Source of the DNA: Dryococelus australis
Lineage: Eukaryota; Arthropoda; Insecta; Phasmatodea; Phasmatidae
Assembly (NCBI GenBank): GCA_029891345.1
Contig: CM057009.1
Span: 304,111,166-304,175,165 of the forward strand
DNA: 64,000 nt
Direction of reading: 5' to 3'
How positions within the stretch are numbered: position 1 is the stretch's first letter; the number at the start of each line of letters is the position of its first letter. Shown here piece after piece: positions 59,401 through 64,000 of the stretch. The notes beneath the pieces were generated by a model, which made no database searches, had not been told where the DNA came from, and saw nothing but the letters and a program-made list of their open reading frames with translations. A program made the position numbers and the translations under genes.

Positions 59401-62224
59401 AAAACTGAACGGCATTCACAAAGAAAAATGTACTTCCACGTTTAAGAAGGTGAATGGGAGTAAAAAACAAACCTGACTCAGCCTACATAAAATCCAATAT
59501 TACCCAATTTGCAAATAAAACCTCTGTCATGTTTTTTGCAGTGTGCGGATGAACTCAACATTACATACAGTCCAATAGAAAAGTGCAGTTCAGGCCAGCA
59601 AGGGGAAGAGCTATTGGCTGCACTGGGAAACAAGACAGAAAGTTTGCAACCAGTACTTTCATGGGTCCCCACTGTGGCCTTCAATAATGTGAGTATACAA
59701 TATTTTTAGAGGACAATATCATTTTTAGCCACATATTGTAGTGATGTAAAAGTCTGCTAAGCTATTTGCTTCCACAAAGAACATGACACGTGTATTTGCA
59801 TTGTATGCATACATAAAAACCCATTTGAAACTGGCATATATCTTTTTTACTCTGATCATGATTAGGGTTTTGCTATTCGTAAAATTGTAAAACGTAATGT
59901 AACATTAGTATGTGCACTGTTCAAATCTATTTCAATTCCTTTAATTATTAAGACATTGATTAGTTTAACAAGTGGAATTACGATGCTCACTACAAATATT
60001 GGGAAATAAAAGGCTATATTCTCGACAATCCCAAGGTACTCGTCTTTATGATTCAGTCATCATGTCAAAGTCAGAAATGATGGCTGGATATTAGTTAATA
60101 ACAAACCCACTACTATTTGAAGTAACTGGCATTAAGAATACAACAATTACTATTATTTTGATATTATGTGAACCTTAGTACATTAATTGTCATAACTACA
60201 GCTAGTCATCGAAATAATAGCATCACCTATGTCCTGGAACACAGCATTTTTTTGTGAAGTAACAACACTGGTCATTCGTGAGCTGTGATTGTCGTTTGTT
60301 ATCGCAGTAAAAAATGTTATAGGCTGTTCATGGTAAACTCAGAACTTTTGAAAGCAGTTCTTAATATAAGTTACTTGTATGCACATGGTGAATTTTCGCT
60401 TTATGTAAAATAATGCTGCCATGGGCCCCGTCTCTACACTCATTCATCGGTCAAGTGAAACTGTGAAATTATTAGAAAAGTAGATATTTTACAAATCTAC
60501 TAGTTTTTGCACATAGATACATTAGAAAACAGAAAGGGAACGAAATAATTTAAGTTATCATTTATGGTTACTTAAAACGTTTAATTCTGCATTAAGATAT
60601 GGAACTACTATCCCTTCATTACTACTAAATTTACTGGGTGCTTGTCACTCAGTGCGCTCTTAAAAATATCTACATGTAGGAGCAGTGACTTTTTCTAGGG
60701 TTGAATTCAAAAGTACTCACAATATCGAAACAGTCTCTATCATGTACTAGGCTGTAGCAAGGCGGTGTAGTACATACTGGTGCTTGCAATCTGTCAGACG
60801 AATGTGAGGCAAAATGGGAGACCTCTCTAACTTTCAATGAGAGCAGATTGTTAGAGTGCGGTTACTCGGAAAAATTGTGTCGAAGACTGCCCGTGTGTTA
60901 GATGATCAACAACAACAGTGTCCAGAATGATGATGGCATACACAACTCGTGGCGAGAGATCATCAGCAAAGAGTAATGCTGGAAAAAGCCAGTCCTCAGT
61001 GATCAACGAACAATTCAACAGGATTGTTACAATGAACCATAGTTAGGGCCAACGCGACACAGATGACATCAGAATCCAATCAGCATCTTTAATTACCTGT
61101 TTCTGCAATCACAGTCCAACACGAGCTGCACAAATTATGTTTGTTACAGTGTTTCCATTGTTTTTATAACCAACTGTATGCATGTAGGTAAATACGCTGA
61201 CCTTTTTCATATTCACTCACACCCAAACCACCGCCTCCTTTTACATGCAACATTGCTATTTCCTAACCATTCAACCTGTTGACTTTGTACGTAACTATGT
61301 ACCCACACACCTTGACTTTCGTTTTCATTATGTCTTTACGCCTCCTCTTCCTTTTCATGTTTCTTTTACAGTAGTTGTCATTGTGTGCCAAGTTCCATGG
61401 TACTGCACCTTTGAAACTGTTCCTAGCTGTCTGAAACTGTACAGTTTGACAGTTTATTTGACACTTAAAGACTGGTCTGCTTTCTGCAATCTTATATTTT
61501 GTTCTCCAGTATCCTGCGAACACGCCACCACATTAGTAAGTTGTGTAAGTTATCCTACAATTAAACTTTTATGTACAATGCAAATAGGTTATCAAGCAAC
61601 TATAATAGGTATATCAAATGCCTATTAATATTACTGCAAGTTACGAGTGAAGGAGCACTGCATGCAACTAACTGTGCAGCACGTACATATATCTAATGGA
61701 AAAGTAGTACACTCACTACCAAATTTGTCAGAAAAATGCTATTTGTGTCGCATATGGAAGAAGATTATGTACAGTATTTTGTTACTGTGTTAATGTTTTG
61801 CAAACATTTATCTTTTTATTGAAATGTTAAAAAAAAAATTAAATTAAATTAAAGCATTTTTCAATTTAGGATTCCTTAAAATAATATCTTGCAACAATAA
61901 AATCTTCCTGAGAAAAGATTATCATGACTGCTGTGGTTGTATGTAATAAAAAATAATGTTTACAAATATTTTAAACTATGATTTATTTCAATTATAAAAT
62001 TGATAACTATCGTGGCATAAACCTTCTTGAGTGGAACCTGCGACCTGTCAACTGCGAGTCAGGCACCTTACCATGTGACCAAAGAAAGTGCTCAGAGGTT
62101 GCAAGTGTTCATGACTGTCTTGTTCCAGGTGTTCCAAGCCAGCGACCAGCAAGAGTCAATAGAGGATTTCCAGTCCGTGGTGTGCAAGCATATTGGCGAA
62201 CCCAAACCTGCTGCCTGCTCTTGA
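11726..62224 (+). CDS. GILT: GILT-like thiol reductase, whole gene (five coding exons)
   Basis: The family is secreted or lysosomal and reduces protein disulfides at acid pH; in insects it is linked to immunity. The exons 11726-11782, 25089-25229, 47314-47487, 59542-59688 and 62129-62224 join to 615 nt, giving 204 residues plus TGA. Visible parts are a hydrophobic N-terminus (residues 1-19), the active-site motif CPDS (32-35), the family signature CQHG-x2-EC-x2-N-x4-C (78-93) and the C-terminal WVP segment (165-167) ending in CS. Four N-x-S/T sites lie at 23, 49, 130 and 154. Every intron is GT-AG and phase 0; lengths are about 13.3, 22.1, 12.1 and 2.4 kb. The second active-site cysteine is serine, as in many arthropod members from memory, so redox chemistry may differ from mammalian GILT. 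The open frame, splice sites and length point to a working gene. Whether upstream non-coding exons exist cannot be seen. Confidence 0.93.
11803..12205 (+). repeat. Direct duplicate block, copy 2 (start of GILT intron 1)
   Basis: The partner of 8812-9215 begins about 20 bases after the exon 1 donor. The two copies bracket the GILT promoter region and exon 1 about 3 kb apart. Confidence 0.75.
12206..13171. other. Intron 1 sequence, nothing recognised
   Basis: AT-rich with no frame, repeat or RNA that I can support. Confidence 0.5.
13172..13420 (+). repeat. tRNA-derived SINE, copy 2
   Basis: This is the best-preserved copy. 'ggttagcctgctcgcctccc' covers the A box region and 'aggttcaatccccggct' the B box. 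Then come 'cggattttcgcatgtggga', 'cggcggattttctcgggga', and the tail 'ttaagagccgcccaaatct'. Confidence 0.85.
13823..14210 (+). repeat. MITE-like repeat family M1, copy 1
   Basis: A repeat of about 390 bp. It starts 'gacttttgaaatcaacc' and ends 'agggctttcaaatgtgctca', which are imperfect inverted copies of each other. Internal landmarks are 'cctgcatg', 'tggctatgcacccat', 'ttgtaaaataattatt', 'atgaataaagtga' and 'aagatacacaatg'. There is no coding capacity. Other copies lie at 24033, 25558, 26700 (interrupted) and 60338 (inverted). Confidence 0.75.
14622..14705 (+). repeat. tRNA-like SINE head
   Basis: 'gcgtagttgactatacag' resembles an A box and 'ttggagttcaagtcgcggg' a B box. There is no acceptor-stem pairing as in a true tRNA, so this is a SINE remnant. 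Confidence 0.5.
14808..14925 (+). repeat. SINE with conserved 'catcctgatttcggt' core
   Basis: A B-box-like 'gagatcgattcccgttcc' is followed by 'catcctgatttcggtattc', 'tggtttccagaagtgactcc' and 'ggcgaacgctgggatggtt'. I recall this core from SINEs of polyneopteran insects such as locusts and cockroaches. The copy is diverged. Confidence 0.6.
14926..15779. other. Intron 1 sequence, nothing recognised
   Basis: AT-rich sequence between the SINE and the Tc1 element, with no supported feature. Confidence 0.5.
15780..16998 (-). mobile_element. Tc1-like DNA transposon, inactive
   Basis: A 1.2-kb element with inverted ends: 'cactaacatgacaaaggtca' on the left and, reversed, 'cactgacatggcaaaagtca' on the right. 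The flanks are TA repeats, so the TA target duplication is ambiguous by a base or two. The - strand reads a Tc1 transposase in pieces: an N-terminal DNA-binding part, a middle (STTTFNAVCVRL...) and a catalytic part with FQQDNAPVHRA and LQPRGGPTRY at the end. The frame changes at least twice. The third catalytic residue, expected as Glu in NPIE-HLW, is Met (codon 16004-16006). Spacing from the second Asp is 36 residues, as in DD36E-type elements. It cannot be autonomous. Confidence 0.9.
15812..16309 (-). pseudogene. Tc1 transposase catalytic half (pseudogene)
   Basis: This 165-codon open frame reads VLIWYGLGPLV...GDHLQPFM, then QQDNAPVHRA...WFDEHSGEFQ, then CPEMNPIMHLW and VFRPFVESMPRQVTAL. 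The family is clear. Loss of the third acidic residue and detachment from the N-terminal half mark it as dead. Confidence 0.9.
17033..17278 (-). repeat. SINE, inverted relative to the others
   Basis: Read on the - strand it shows the tRNA-like 'gggttcaatcgccagcgggt' and then 'tcccggattttcacatgtgg', as in the SINE at 13172, but with a different 3' body ('gtttccctgtcctttctttc' onward). It is probably a relative of that family. It sits directly beside the Tc1 element. Confidence 0.65.
17289..17321. repeat. Perfect 14-bp palindrome
   Basis: Arms 'gtataccaacacta' and 'tagtgttggtatac' are separated by 5 bases. A third partial copy follows directly (17322-17336). It borders a long (TA)n tract and could form a hairpin or cruciform. 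Confidence 0.85.
17339..17416 (+). repeat. (TA)n(CA)n compound microsatellite
   Basis: About 31 TA units run into 8 CA units. Confidence 0.95.
17417..18235. other. Intron 1 sequence, nothing recognised
   Basis: No frame or repeat that I can support. Confidence 0.45.
18236..18440 (+). repeat. tRNA-derived SINE, copy 3 (internal deletion)
   Basis: It has the same family layout as 13172: 'gcctgctcgcctcccacc', 'ccggattttcgcatgtggga', 'gccgggttttctcgggga', and the tail 'ctctcaagacctcgatgtta'. The B-box segment is missing, so this copy is dead. Confidence 0.8.
18441..19607. other. Intron 1 sequence, nothing recognised
   Basis: AT-rich, with no supported feature. Confidence 0.45.
19608..20148 (+). 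mobile_element. MITE family M2, copy 1
   Basis: The left end 'ctctgtcacattgtccaatt' and right end 'tttgacagtgtgacaggc' are inverted relatives. Internally it shares 'gacgagttcagccaatcaga' with the copy at 20345. There is no coding capacity. Confidence 0.65.
20345..20915 (+). mobile_element. MITE family M2, copy 2
   Basis: The ends 'cccccgtcacactgtcaaat' and 'atttgacagggtgacaggga' form terminal inverted repeats of about 20 bp. The inside holds 'gacgagttcagccaaccaga' and a poly-T run at 20389-20409. It is non-coding and probably a non-autonomous DNA transposon. Confidence 0.7.
20916..21539. other. Intron 1 sequence, nothing recognised
   Basis: No supported feature. Confidence 0.4.
21540..23560 (+). 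repeat. Tandem array of about 285-bp units (about 7 copies)
   Basis: Each unit repeats the same order: 'ccgccattttgaaaata', a 'cctgccatagtactacat' stretch, 'aaatttggtagaaatcgg', a variant of 'tttcctgatatatgacataaa', 'tgctatcttacaaaatggcgg', then an 'ataccaagttgaaattgg'-like segment. Units are strongly diverged, so the array is old. Frames are closed. Confidence 0.8.
24033..24408 (+). repeat. MITE-like repeat M1, copy 2
   Basis: It starts 'aagcacttttgaaatcaacc' and ends 'aagggttttcaagtgccc'. Interior landmarks match copy 1 in order: 'cctgcat', 'actggcatgcgcctagtaaa', 'aattttacagtttcac' and 'ataaataaagtga'. Confidence 0.75.
24409..25008. other. AT-rich intron 1 sequence
   Basis: Strongly AT-rich, with no supported feature. 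Confidence 0.5.
25010..25040 (+). repeat. Terminal 30 bp of repeat M1 beside GILT exon 2
   Basis: 'ttaagcagggctttaaaatg' followed by 'tgctcag' equals the end of M1 copies 1 and 3. It stops 48 bases before the exon 2 acceptor. Confidence 0.6.
25089..25229 (+). CDS. GILT: GILT exon 2: active-site exon
   Basis: This exon gives 47 codons (residues 20-66), from GTVNVTLYYESL to FVPYGKAS. It holds the CPDS active site at 32-35 and N-glycosylation motifs NVT and NLS. The acceptor ...TGTGTGCAG has a poor pyrimidine tract, and the donor is GTAAGTTC. The frame stays open past the donor but loses similarity, which confirms the exon end. A 30-bp piece of a repeat tip (25010-25040) lies just before the acceptor. 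Confidence 0.95.
25558..25927 (+). repeat. MITE-like repeat M1, copy 3
   Basis: It starts 'gtgaaaacttttaaaatcaa' and ends 'gcagggctttcaaaagtgct'. It includes 'aggatacacaatgtgtctac', the best-conserved tail segment of the family. Confidence 0.75.
25928..26699. other. Intron 2 sequence, nothing recognised
   Basis: No supported feature. Confidence 0.4.
26700..26735 (+). repeat. Repeat M1 copy 4, left piece
   Basis: 'ggcacttctgaaataagact' and 'ttgaaatatcactgt' match the start of M1. The copy is interrupted here by the foldback-like element and resumes at 41298. Confidence 0.65.
27190..29165 (+). repeat. Left-arm tandem array, about 120-bp units
   Basis: About 16 diverged units of the order 'agcatagttggctgtaattt', 'ccgaaccatttgagatacaa', 'ctaccaaaatcataacatag', 'gcatcaccccagacaac', 'aaaaaggac' and 'tcaagtatgtcctaagca'. 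The same unit is inverted in 36770-40640. Confidence 0.88.
28690..28765 (-). repeat. tRNA-like relic in left arm
   Basis: On the - strand it reads 'tggtcaaggcatcgtactgg' and 'taacccaagggaagatggaa', like a tRNA-derived SINE head. It has a positional partner at 37143-37215 in the right arm. Confidence 0.65.
29166..30772 (+). repeat. Inner left arm, 60-70-bp tandem motif
   Basis: It repeats 'taccgagccttcaatgctc', 'attacaggcagtcatactct' and 'gtcttcatgacc' several times, with a poly-C run at 30292-30306. It is matched in inverted orientation by 35395-36769. The long frames here are repeat artefacts. Confidence 0.7.
30790..32130 (-). pseudogene. Ty3/Gypsy-like gag fossil in the foldback loop
   Basis: On the - strand there is a Gln-rich coiled-coil N-terminal part starting MSRQTRAQYDLRALAP. 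After it comes a capsid-like part with MPKFEGCLGENPINFL, FEGYAVLFGL and FSEFKTKFVEYFW, typical of Gypsy gag. It is a broken fossil with a few breaks. No pol was seen. Sequence just before the start (32130-32350) contains a partly duplicated segment, possibly from the LTR end. Confidence 0.75.
32350..34139. other. Foldback loop, nothing recognised
   Basis: AT-rich with no supported protein. It may include the rest of the retroelement or original loop DNA. Confidence 0.4.
34140..34530 (+). repeat. Inner-arm motif displaced in the loop
   Basis: It carries 'cagtcatactctgtcttcat' and 'taccgagccttcagtgc' repeats in the same orientation as the left arm. It suggests the left arm once reached here and that the gag fossil split it. 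Confidence 0.6.
34531..35394. other. Loop centre, nothing recognised
   Basis: A 114-codon frame at 34803-35147 has no domain that I can name and is probably chance. No transposase was found. Confidence 0.4.
37143..37215 (+). repeat. tRNA-like relic in right arm
   Basis: 'gtggtccaggggtcaaggtg', 'ttggactggtaacccaaggg' and 'atgctgggacgatccccc' look like a tRNA-derived SINE head with A and B boxes. It is the partner of 28690-28765. Confidence 0.7.
37868..39180 (+). repeat. 1.3-kb insert in right arm with about 210-bp tandem units
   Basis: Three units (near 38050, 38250 and 38469) share 'tttcatatgtggcccacaa', 'agtgaaacacccac', 'atggctgatgtatg', 'ccctcatgtggtag' and 'gatagttgggcatcat'. A 'taacagttggc' block stands on both sides (37890 and 38670). 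It is absent from the left arm. Confidence 0.72.
41298..41565 (+). repeat. Repeat M1 copy 4, middle piece
   Basis: It resumes with 'ccatacctgcatatattata', 'gcatgcacccagtaaagttg' and 'ttcacttgcccagcacatga', continuing copy 4 exactly where it was cut at 26735. Confidence 0.72.
41769..45871 (-). mobile_element. 4.1-kb DNA transposon of unnamed superfamily with SDSC-x-GQN transposase-like gene
   Basis: The ends are near-perfect inverted repeats of 22 bp: left 'gacggccccagggtagaagg', right reversed 'gacggccccagggtaaaagg'. Subterminal direct repeats of 'acttattnccttttac' type stand at 45622, 45673, 45714, 45763 and 45842, and two similar ones near 41936-41980. Inside is one decayed - strand gene (42253-44150). 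Flanks are 'tatata' on the left and 'gatata' on the right, so the target duplication is uncertain (4-6 bp, AT-rich). The gene's family is widespread in animals and usually annotated as uncharacterised; the termini mark this copy as mobile. Confidence 0.75.
42253..44150 (-). pseudogene. Transposase-like gene (DUF7869-like, 'SDSCPGQN' family), decayed
   Basis: The order on the - strand matches a widespread animal family. An acidic N-terminus (DSDIDPNCAPDDG, near 44060) comes first, then a basic patch. Next is the CRMNSGHKVNQENQQELFQ region and the longest open part (43222-43887), with RGRHEPPNKT and ESHYCRKESSEKYLPPHL. The LAFYLQQCLPT...YKR block follows (about 43030-43100), then VVLYSDSCPGQNKSH (about 42880-42915). 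The C-terminus reads VVPISEDRKKDLLSLLPYIP and stops at 42253. The frame changes several times, with stops between blocks, so the copy is inactive. The Asp in SDSC-x-GQN is a plausible catalytic acid; that is inference. Confidence 0.72.
45872..46448. other. Sequence between 4.1-kb transposon and M1 tail
   Basis: Mostly unrecognised; it includes a tRNA-like SINE fragment on the - strand at 46095-46195. Confidence 0.4.
46095..46195 (-). repeat. tRNA-like SINE fragment
   Basis: On the - strand it reads 'gtggtacagtcatttgctgc' (A-box-like), then 'gctctgagttcgaatctagg' (B box). Confidence 0.6.
46449..46500 (+). repeat. Repeat M1 copy 4, tail piece
   Basis: 'gaagaatacacaatgtgtct' and 'acaagcagatgtaaaggct' match the M1 tail, so 41566-46448 looks inserted into the same M1 copy. 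Confidence 0.5.
46501..47313. other. End of intron 2, nothing recognised
   Basis: No supported feature. Confidence 0.45.
47314..47487 (+). CDS. GILT: GILT exon 3: signature exon
   Basis: This exon gives 58 codons (residues 67-124). It carries CQHGPQECVGNKIQAC, an exact fit to the GILT family signature CQHG-x2-EC-x2-N-x4-C, followed by the usual FVYCFMEAFY region with its conserved cysteine. The acceptor is ATGTGTGCAG and the donor GTAAACCT. Joining to exon 2 gives the natural sequence GKAS-QVQHDG-HWRF. An acceptor 6 bases further on (after GTACAG) would shorten the loop by two residues and cannot be excluded. Confidence 0.93.
47975..48300 (-). repeat. Probable LTR (left copy)
   Basis: It shares 'atgggcgaaaatctcaaatt', 'ctcaaacaattaagtg' and 'gcgagaccac' with the right copy, in order. 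Confidence 0.65.
48549..49140 (-). pseudogene. Gypsy-type gag fossil inside the LTR pair
   Basis: The - strand shows a capsid-like pattern: NLIQFCLLVDSVLRMNIFPS, then REEWHGVKENLW, FVFRFQRSGENVLHFQQSI, and a VRAH...NFEQFRTWAIQVE end. Family recognition rests on this spacing. It is a broken fossil. Confidence 0.68.
50366..50691 (-). repeat. Probable LTR (right copy)
   Basis: It is the partner of 47975-48300 in the same orientation, about 2.4 kb apart. Confidence 0.65.
52564..52782 (-). pseudogene. Gypsy integrase zinc-binding and core-start fossil
   Basis: The pattern H-x-FFWLGLAKYACQYLQWC-x2-C and then ETVHLDLIGPYPRTAGGRF are the HHCC region and first core strand. It is a fossil. Confidence 0.82.
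53063..53797 (-). pseudogene. Gypsy reverse transcriptase fossil
   Basis: It shows the pre-RT piece HQTALQRLLDERRDVFASP and the catalytic-region pattern MLAYFNDIVVRSTSLEEHL followed by HLSVVLERL, typical of Ty3/Gypsy RT. It is a fossil. Confidence 0.8.
53972..54310 (-). pseudogene. Gypsy aspartic protease fossil
   Basis: A VTVNGQHCHMLID strand followed by the HNFI segment is the retropepsin-like pattern. It is a fossil. Confidence 0.68.
56801..58028. other. Intron 3 sequence, nothing recognised
   Basis: It may contain the retroelement's LTR; no repeat partner was recognised. A short (CA)n run lies near 57900. Confidence 0.4.
58029..58288 (+). repeat. tRNA-derived SINE, copy 4
   Basis: It has the same layout as 13172: 'ggtcgcatggtgtagcagct', 'ctcccgcattttctgcacgt', 'gtgggttttctcagggatct' and the tail 'ttaagagttgcccaaatct'. 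A poly-C run lies inside the head. Confidence 0.78.
58460..58905 (-). mobile_element. Possible MITE M2, copy 3
   Basis: The left end 'ctctgtcactgtgccaagtt' resembles an M2 terminus. 'gcatcattcttattggctga' is the reversed internal motif of copies 1 and 2. The right end near 58890 ('ggtggcagggcaatc') is weak. Confidence 0.35.
58906..60337. other. Introns 3 and 4 around exon 4, nothing else recognised
   Basis: Apart from exon 4 (59542-59688), no feature is supported here. Confidence 0.4.
59542..59688 (+). CDS. GILT: GILT exon 4
   Basis: This exon gives 49 codons (residues 125-173), beginning CADELNITYSPIEKC and ending LSWVPTVAFNN. This is the CAEEL...I.C segment and the conserved WVP-x-(V/I)-x-(F/L)-N strand of GILT proteins. 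The acceptor has a strong T-run (GTTTTTTGCAG) and the donor is GTGAGTAT. Two glycosylation motifs (NIT and NKT) fall here. Confidence 0.94.
60338..60720 (-). repeat. MITE-like repeat M1, copy 5 (inverted)
   Basis: Read on the - strand it follows the M1 order: 'gtacttttgaattcaaccct', 'caagcacccagtaaat', 'taataatttcacagtttcac', 'gatgaatgagtg' and 'actgctttcaaaagttctga'. It shows that M1 is a dispersed element, not a local tandem duplication. Confidence 0.72.
60812..61140 (+). pseudogene. Tc1-like transposase fragment (N-terminal half)
   Basis: Pieces in two frames match the start of a Tc1 transposase. MGDLSNFQ-EQIV opens the helix-turn-helix, then SKTARVLD and MAYTTRGERSSAKSNAGKSQ. An RIVTMNHS and QMTSESNQHL region follows, ending near QHELHKL. 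Stops and frame changes break it. No inverted ends or catalytic half were found. It is a different lineage from the element at 15780. Confidence 0.68.
61141..62019. other. Intron 4 sequence, nothing recognised
   Basis: A 127-codon frame at 61245-61628 has no recognisable domain and is probably chance. Confidence 0.4.
62020..62105 (-). repeat. tRNA-like SINE fragment next to GILT exon 5
   Basis: On the - strand it reads 'catggtaaggtgcctgactc' (A-box-like) and 'gacaggtcgcaggttccact' (B-box-like). It ends about 25 bases upstream of the exon 5 acceptor. Confidence 0.6.
62129..62224 (+). CDS. GILT: GILT exon 5: C-terminus and stop
   Basis: This exon gives 31 codons plus TGA (residues 174-204). 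It reads VFQASDQQESIEDF, then QSVVCKHIGEPKPAACS, matching the C-terminal helix with the conserved VC of GILT. The acceptor is CTTGTTCCAG. A poly(A) signal lies 93 bases after the stop. A tRNA-like SINE fragment ends only a few tens of bases upstream of the acceptor. Confidence 0.92.
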   Translation: MFQASDQQESIEDFQSVVCKHIGEPKPAACS

Positions 62225-62316
62225 CAACTTGAAGAAAGCATGCAGGAGATCAAACTATAAATCCATGTTATTAATTATGTCAGATTTCTTGCAAACTATT
62301 ATATTTTGTTCAAATT

Positions 62317-62322
62317 AATAAA
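62317..62322 (+). terminator. GILT poly(A) signal AATAAA
   Basis: This is a canonical AATAAA 93 bases after the GILT stop, followed by T-rich sequence. It implies a short 3' UTR of roughly 110-130 bases. Confidence 0.7.
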
Positions 62323-62534
62323 AAAGTTGATATTAATACATTAAACATTTTATTTACTCTTTTACTTATACAGAATACGTATTAAATATAATTAGATGAG
62401 ACTGCTTGCATTTGATGCTATAAAGACAATACTGGGTGTGTGCGAATGTAGTAACAGTTACGAATGATAAAAATGCCTGCTGTCAGCAGCAAGACATCGT
62501 CTGTAATGCTGTAAGGCGGTAATGCAGTGATGCA

Positions 62535-62780
62535 TCATCCTGCTGAAAAAAAACAATCATCATTAACGATCACATCAGTAGAATGTTCGTTGACGTTGCA
62601 CATCTTCACAACCCACTCACAAAATCTAACACACCTATCTCGGTGGCCTTTCATAACATGATGTAACATGAGAATATATGGCCTCCGCTTTATATGCTCT
62701 AAAATGCGACTGACAATTGATTTACTGATATCTGACTCATGCACAGCTTGACGGATTGACTTAGACTTCCGAGGAACCAT
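62535..62780 (-). pseudogene. Mariner/IS630-type transposase fragment
   Basis: The frame opens VPRKSKSIRQAVHESDISKS, a helix-turn-helix, and continues VSRILEHIKRRPYIL, then RDRCVRFCEWVVKMCN and a DVIVNDDCFF strand where the first catalytic Asp is expected. It resembles the helix-turn-helix IS630/mariner-like genes common in insects. It is truncated after this point. Confidence 0.6.
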
Positions 62781-62939
62781 GTGAATGTGTGCAACACAGC
62801 CACCACACTTCTTTCATTCATTGCCGTTCTCATCCTCCGTCATCATTTAAATACATAACTTGAGACGATATCCCATCACCATGTAAGCATCAGTCAAGTC
62901 CCATAATCGTGACAGGTTGTGACTTGCTTAACACCAATG

Positions 62940-64000
62940 GTTTTGTGGAGGCCGAAACCGCTTTCCAGCGTAATTTATAGACGTATATTGAAGAAAACAA
63001 GAGTGGTTCATCAAAATATATTTGTACATTTTTGCCTCACATGAAGACAAATATCGCCAGTCAGTTCAAGAAAGACGTACAAGAGAAGAGCCCAATTAAA
63101 TTTAATATGTGGCTTGACTATAGTTATGTGCAGCCAAATCCTTCAAACAAAGGTGCGAACAAAAGAGCATTGAAGATTGCGAATGTACATGTGTATGAGG
63201 CCAACGAAATCCAAAAATTCGTAAAGGTTTTTATACGAAAAATATGCAAAAAGAAATAAATATACAAATATCATGGATCGGAGTGGGTGTTGTCAAAAAT
63301 TGGCCACCTACAGCTCCGAATAAACACGCTGGCAATACTACGCAATTAATAGTGCATAGATTTACCTGAATCAATCAAGAGGAAAGAAGCCATCAATAAA
63401 CAGAAAAAACACCCATGACTACATGTTTATCAAGTGTAGCCTGCTTGTTGGTTATGTTAAAGGTTAGAAATTCGAGCAAGCGGATTGGCGATATTAAGCC
63501 CTGAAAACCAAATTTGTTTTTTTCTTTACTCGAATTCCTGACACAGGCATGTAAAGTTAAAGTCTTTGAGAAGATCATTATACTACCTGGCTGTTAAGAA
63601 CCACCCACGTTTCTTCACTAACTCGACCCTACTGAATAGGCCAATGAGTACTTCCTCACCGAGGAGAAGGTCAAGCCTATAGAAGATGTGAAAGAGGATA
63701 AGTCAGAACACCTGCACTTCATGACAGAAGATGGAAACTCACATTATACCTACATTAAGAACTTTTCGTGCTTTGTGTATCTCCTGGTATCAGCCCACCA
63801 TGAGAAAATGATTATATTTAATGGTTGCTTTACATTTTTCCATGACCTGCTGAGGAAATCTGGACTTACAGGCTGACAGTGTTTAGAAGAATACATCAAA
63901 AAAGGAAAATGCTACAGCGAGAATTGCGATGCCTCAGCCAGGGAAGAAGGAATACCTACATGCTGAAATTCAAAAAATACCATAATATAAATAAATTACC
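62940..64000 (+). pseudogene. Polinton fossil B: DNA polymerase B N-terminal region, running off the window
   Basis: The translation reads NGFVEAETAFQRNL, then IASQFKKDVQEKSPIKFNMW and VQPNPSNKGANKRALKIANV. Later come DLPESIKRKEAI-like and HYTYIKNFSCFVYL blocks and a FNGCFTFF piece. This is the N-terminal part of the protein-primed PolB of Polintons. It is broken in several places. The exonuclease and polymerase domains would lie to the right of the window. Confidence 0.8.

Noticed and set aside
61245-61628. 127-codon frame in GILT intron 4
   Set aside because: No recognisable domain. It lies inside the intron between well-supported exons and has no matching partner.
11726-62224. GILT as a pseudogene, because of the huge introns and the changed active-site residue
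   Set aside because: All exons are open with good splice sites and the full cysteine signature; CxxS is common in arthropod members as far as I recall.

Overview
The window is animal nuclear DNA and most likely comes from an insect with a large, transposon-filled genome. It holds one recognisable host gene on the + strand, a GILT-like (gamma-interferon-inducible lysosomal thiol reductase) gene. Its five coding exons lie at 11,726-11,782, 25,089-25,229, 47,314-47,487, 59,542-59,688 and 62,129-62,224. Together they encode 204 residues with no stop or frame problem, and all four introns are phase 0. The arthropod-type active site (Cys-Pro-Asp-Ser), introns of 2.4 to 22 kb and the mix of mobile elements (Tc1, Polinton, tRNA-derived SINEs, Ty3/Gypsy) fit an arthropod. 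One SINE tail resembles sequences I know from polyneopteran insects, but the species cannot be named from this window.

Layout. 1-6,870 is an old, broken Polinton: a jelly-roll capsid-type gene on the - strand, then a packaging ATPase, a coiled-coil gene, a small conserved gene and an integrase on the + strand. A degenerate tandem array follows at 6,945-8,660. 8.8-12.2 kb holds a direct duplication on either side of GILT exon 1, a SINE, (GA)n tracts and a (TA)n tract just upstream of the start codon. Intron 1 (11.8-25.1 kb) carries SINEs, a dead Tc1 element, two related MITEs, a 285-bp tandem array and copies of a second MITE family.

Intron 2 (25.2-47.3 kb) is filled mainly by two elements. 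The first is a 14.6-kb foldback-like element (26,736-41,297) with arms of 4-6 kb made largely of tandem repeats around a 4.6-kb loop; the loop contains a gag fossil. The second is a 4.1-kb transposon (41,769-45,871) with terminal inverted repeats and subterminal repeats, carrying a decayed gene of an animal family that is usually left uncharacterised. Intron 3 (47.5-59.5 kb) holds a gag-only LTR-element fossil, a larger Gypsy gag-pol fossil on the - strand and a SINE. Intron 4 holds a MITE copy, a Tc1 fragment and a tRNA-like SINE beside the last acceptor. After the GILT poly(A) signal come a mariner-like fragment and, at the right edge, the start of a second Polinton fossil (DNA polymerase).

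The points most worth follow-up are the foldback element, the 4.1-kb transposon that ties an orphan gene family to inverted repeats, and the repeat family with at least five copies whose interrupted copy dates the other insertions. No other host gene, true tRNA gene, rRNA or CRISPR array was found.
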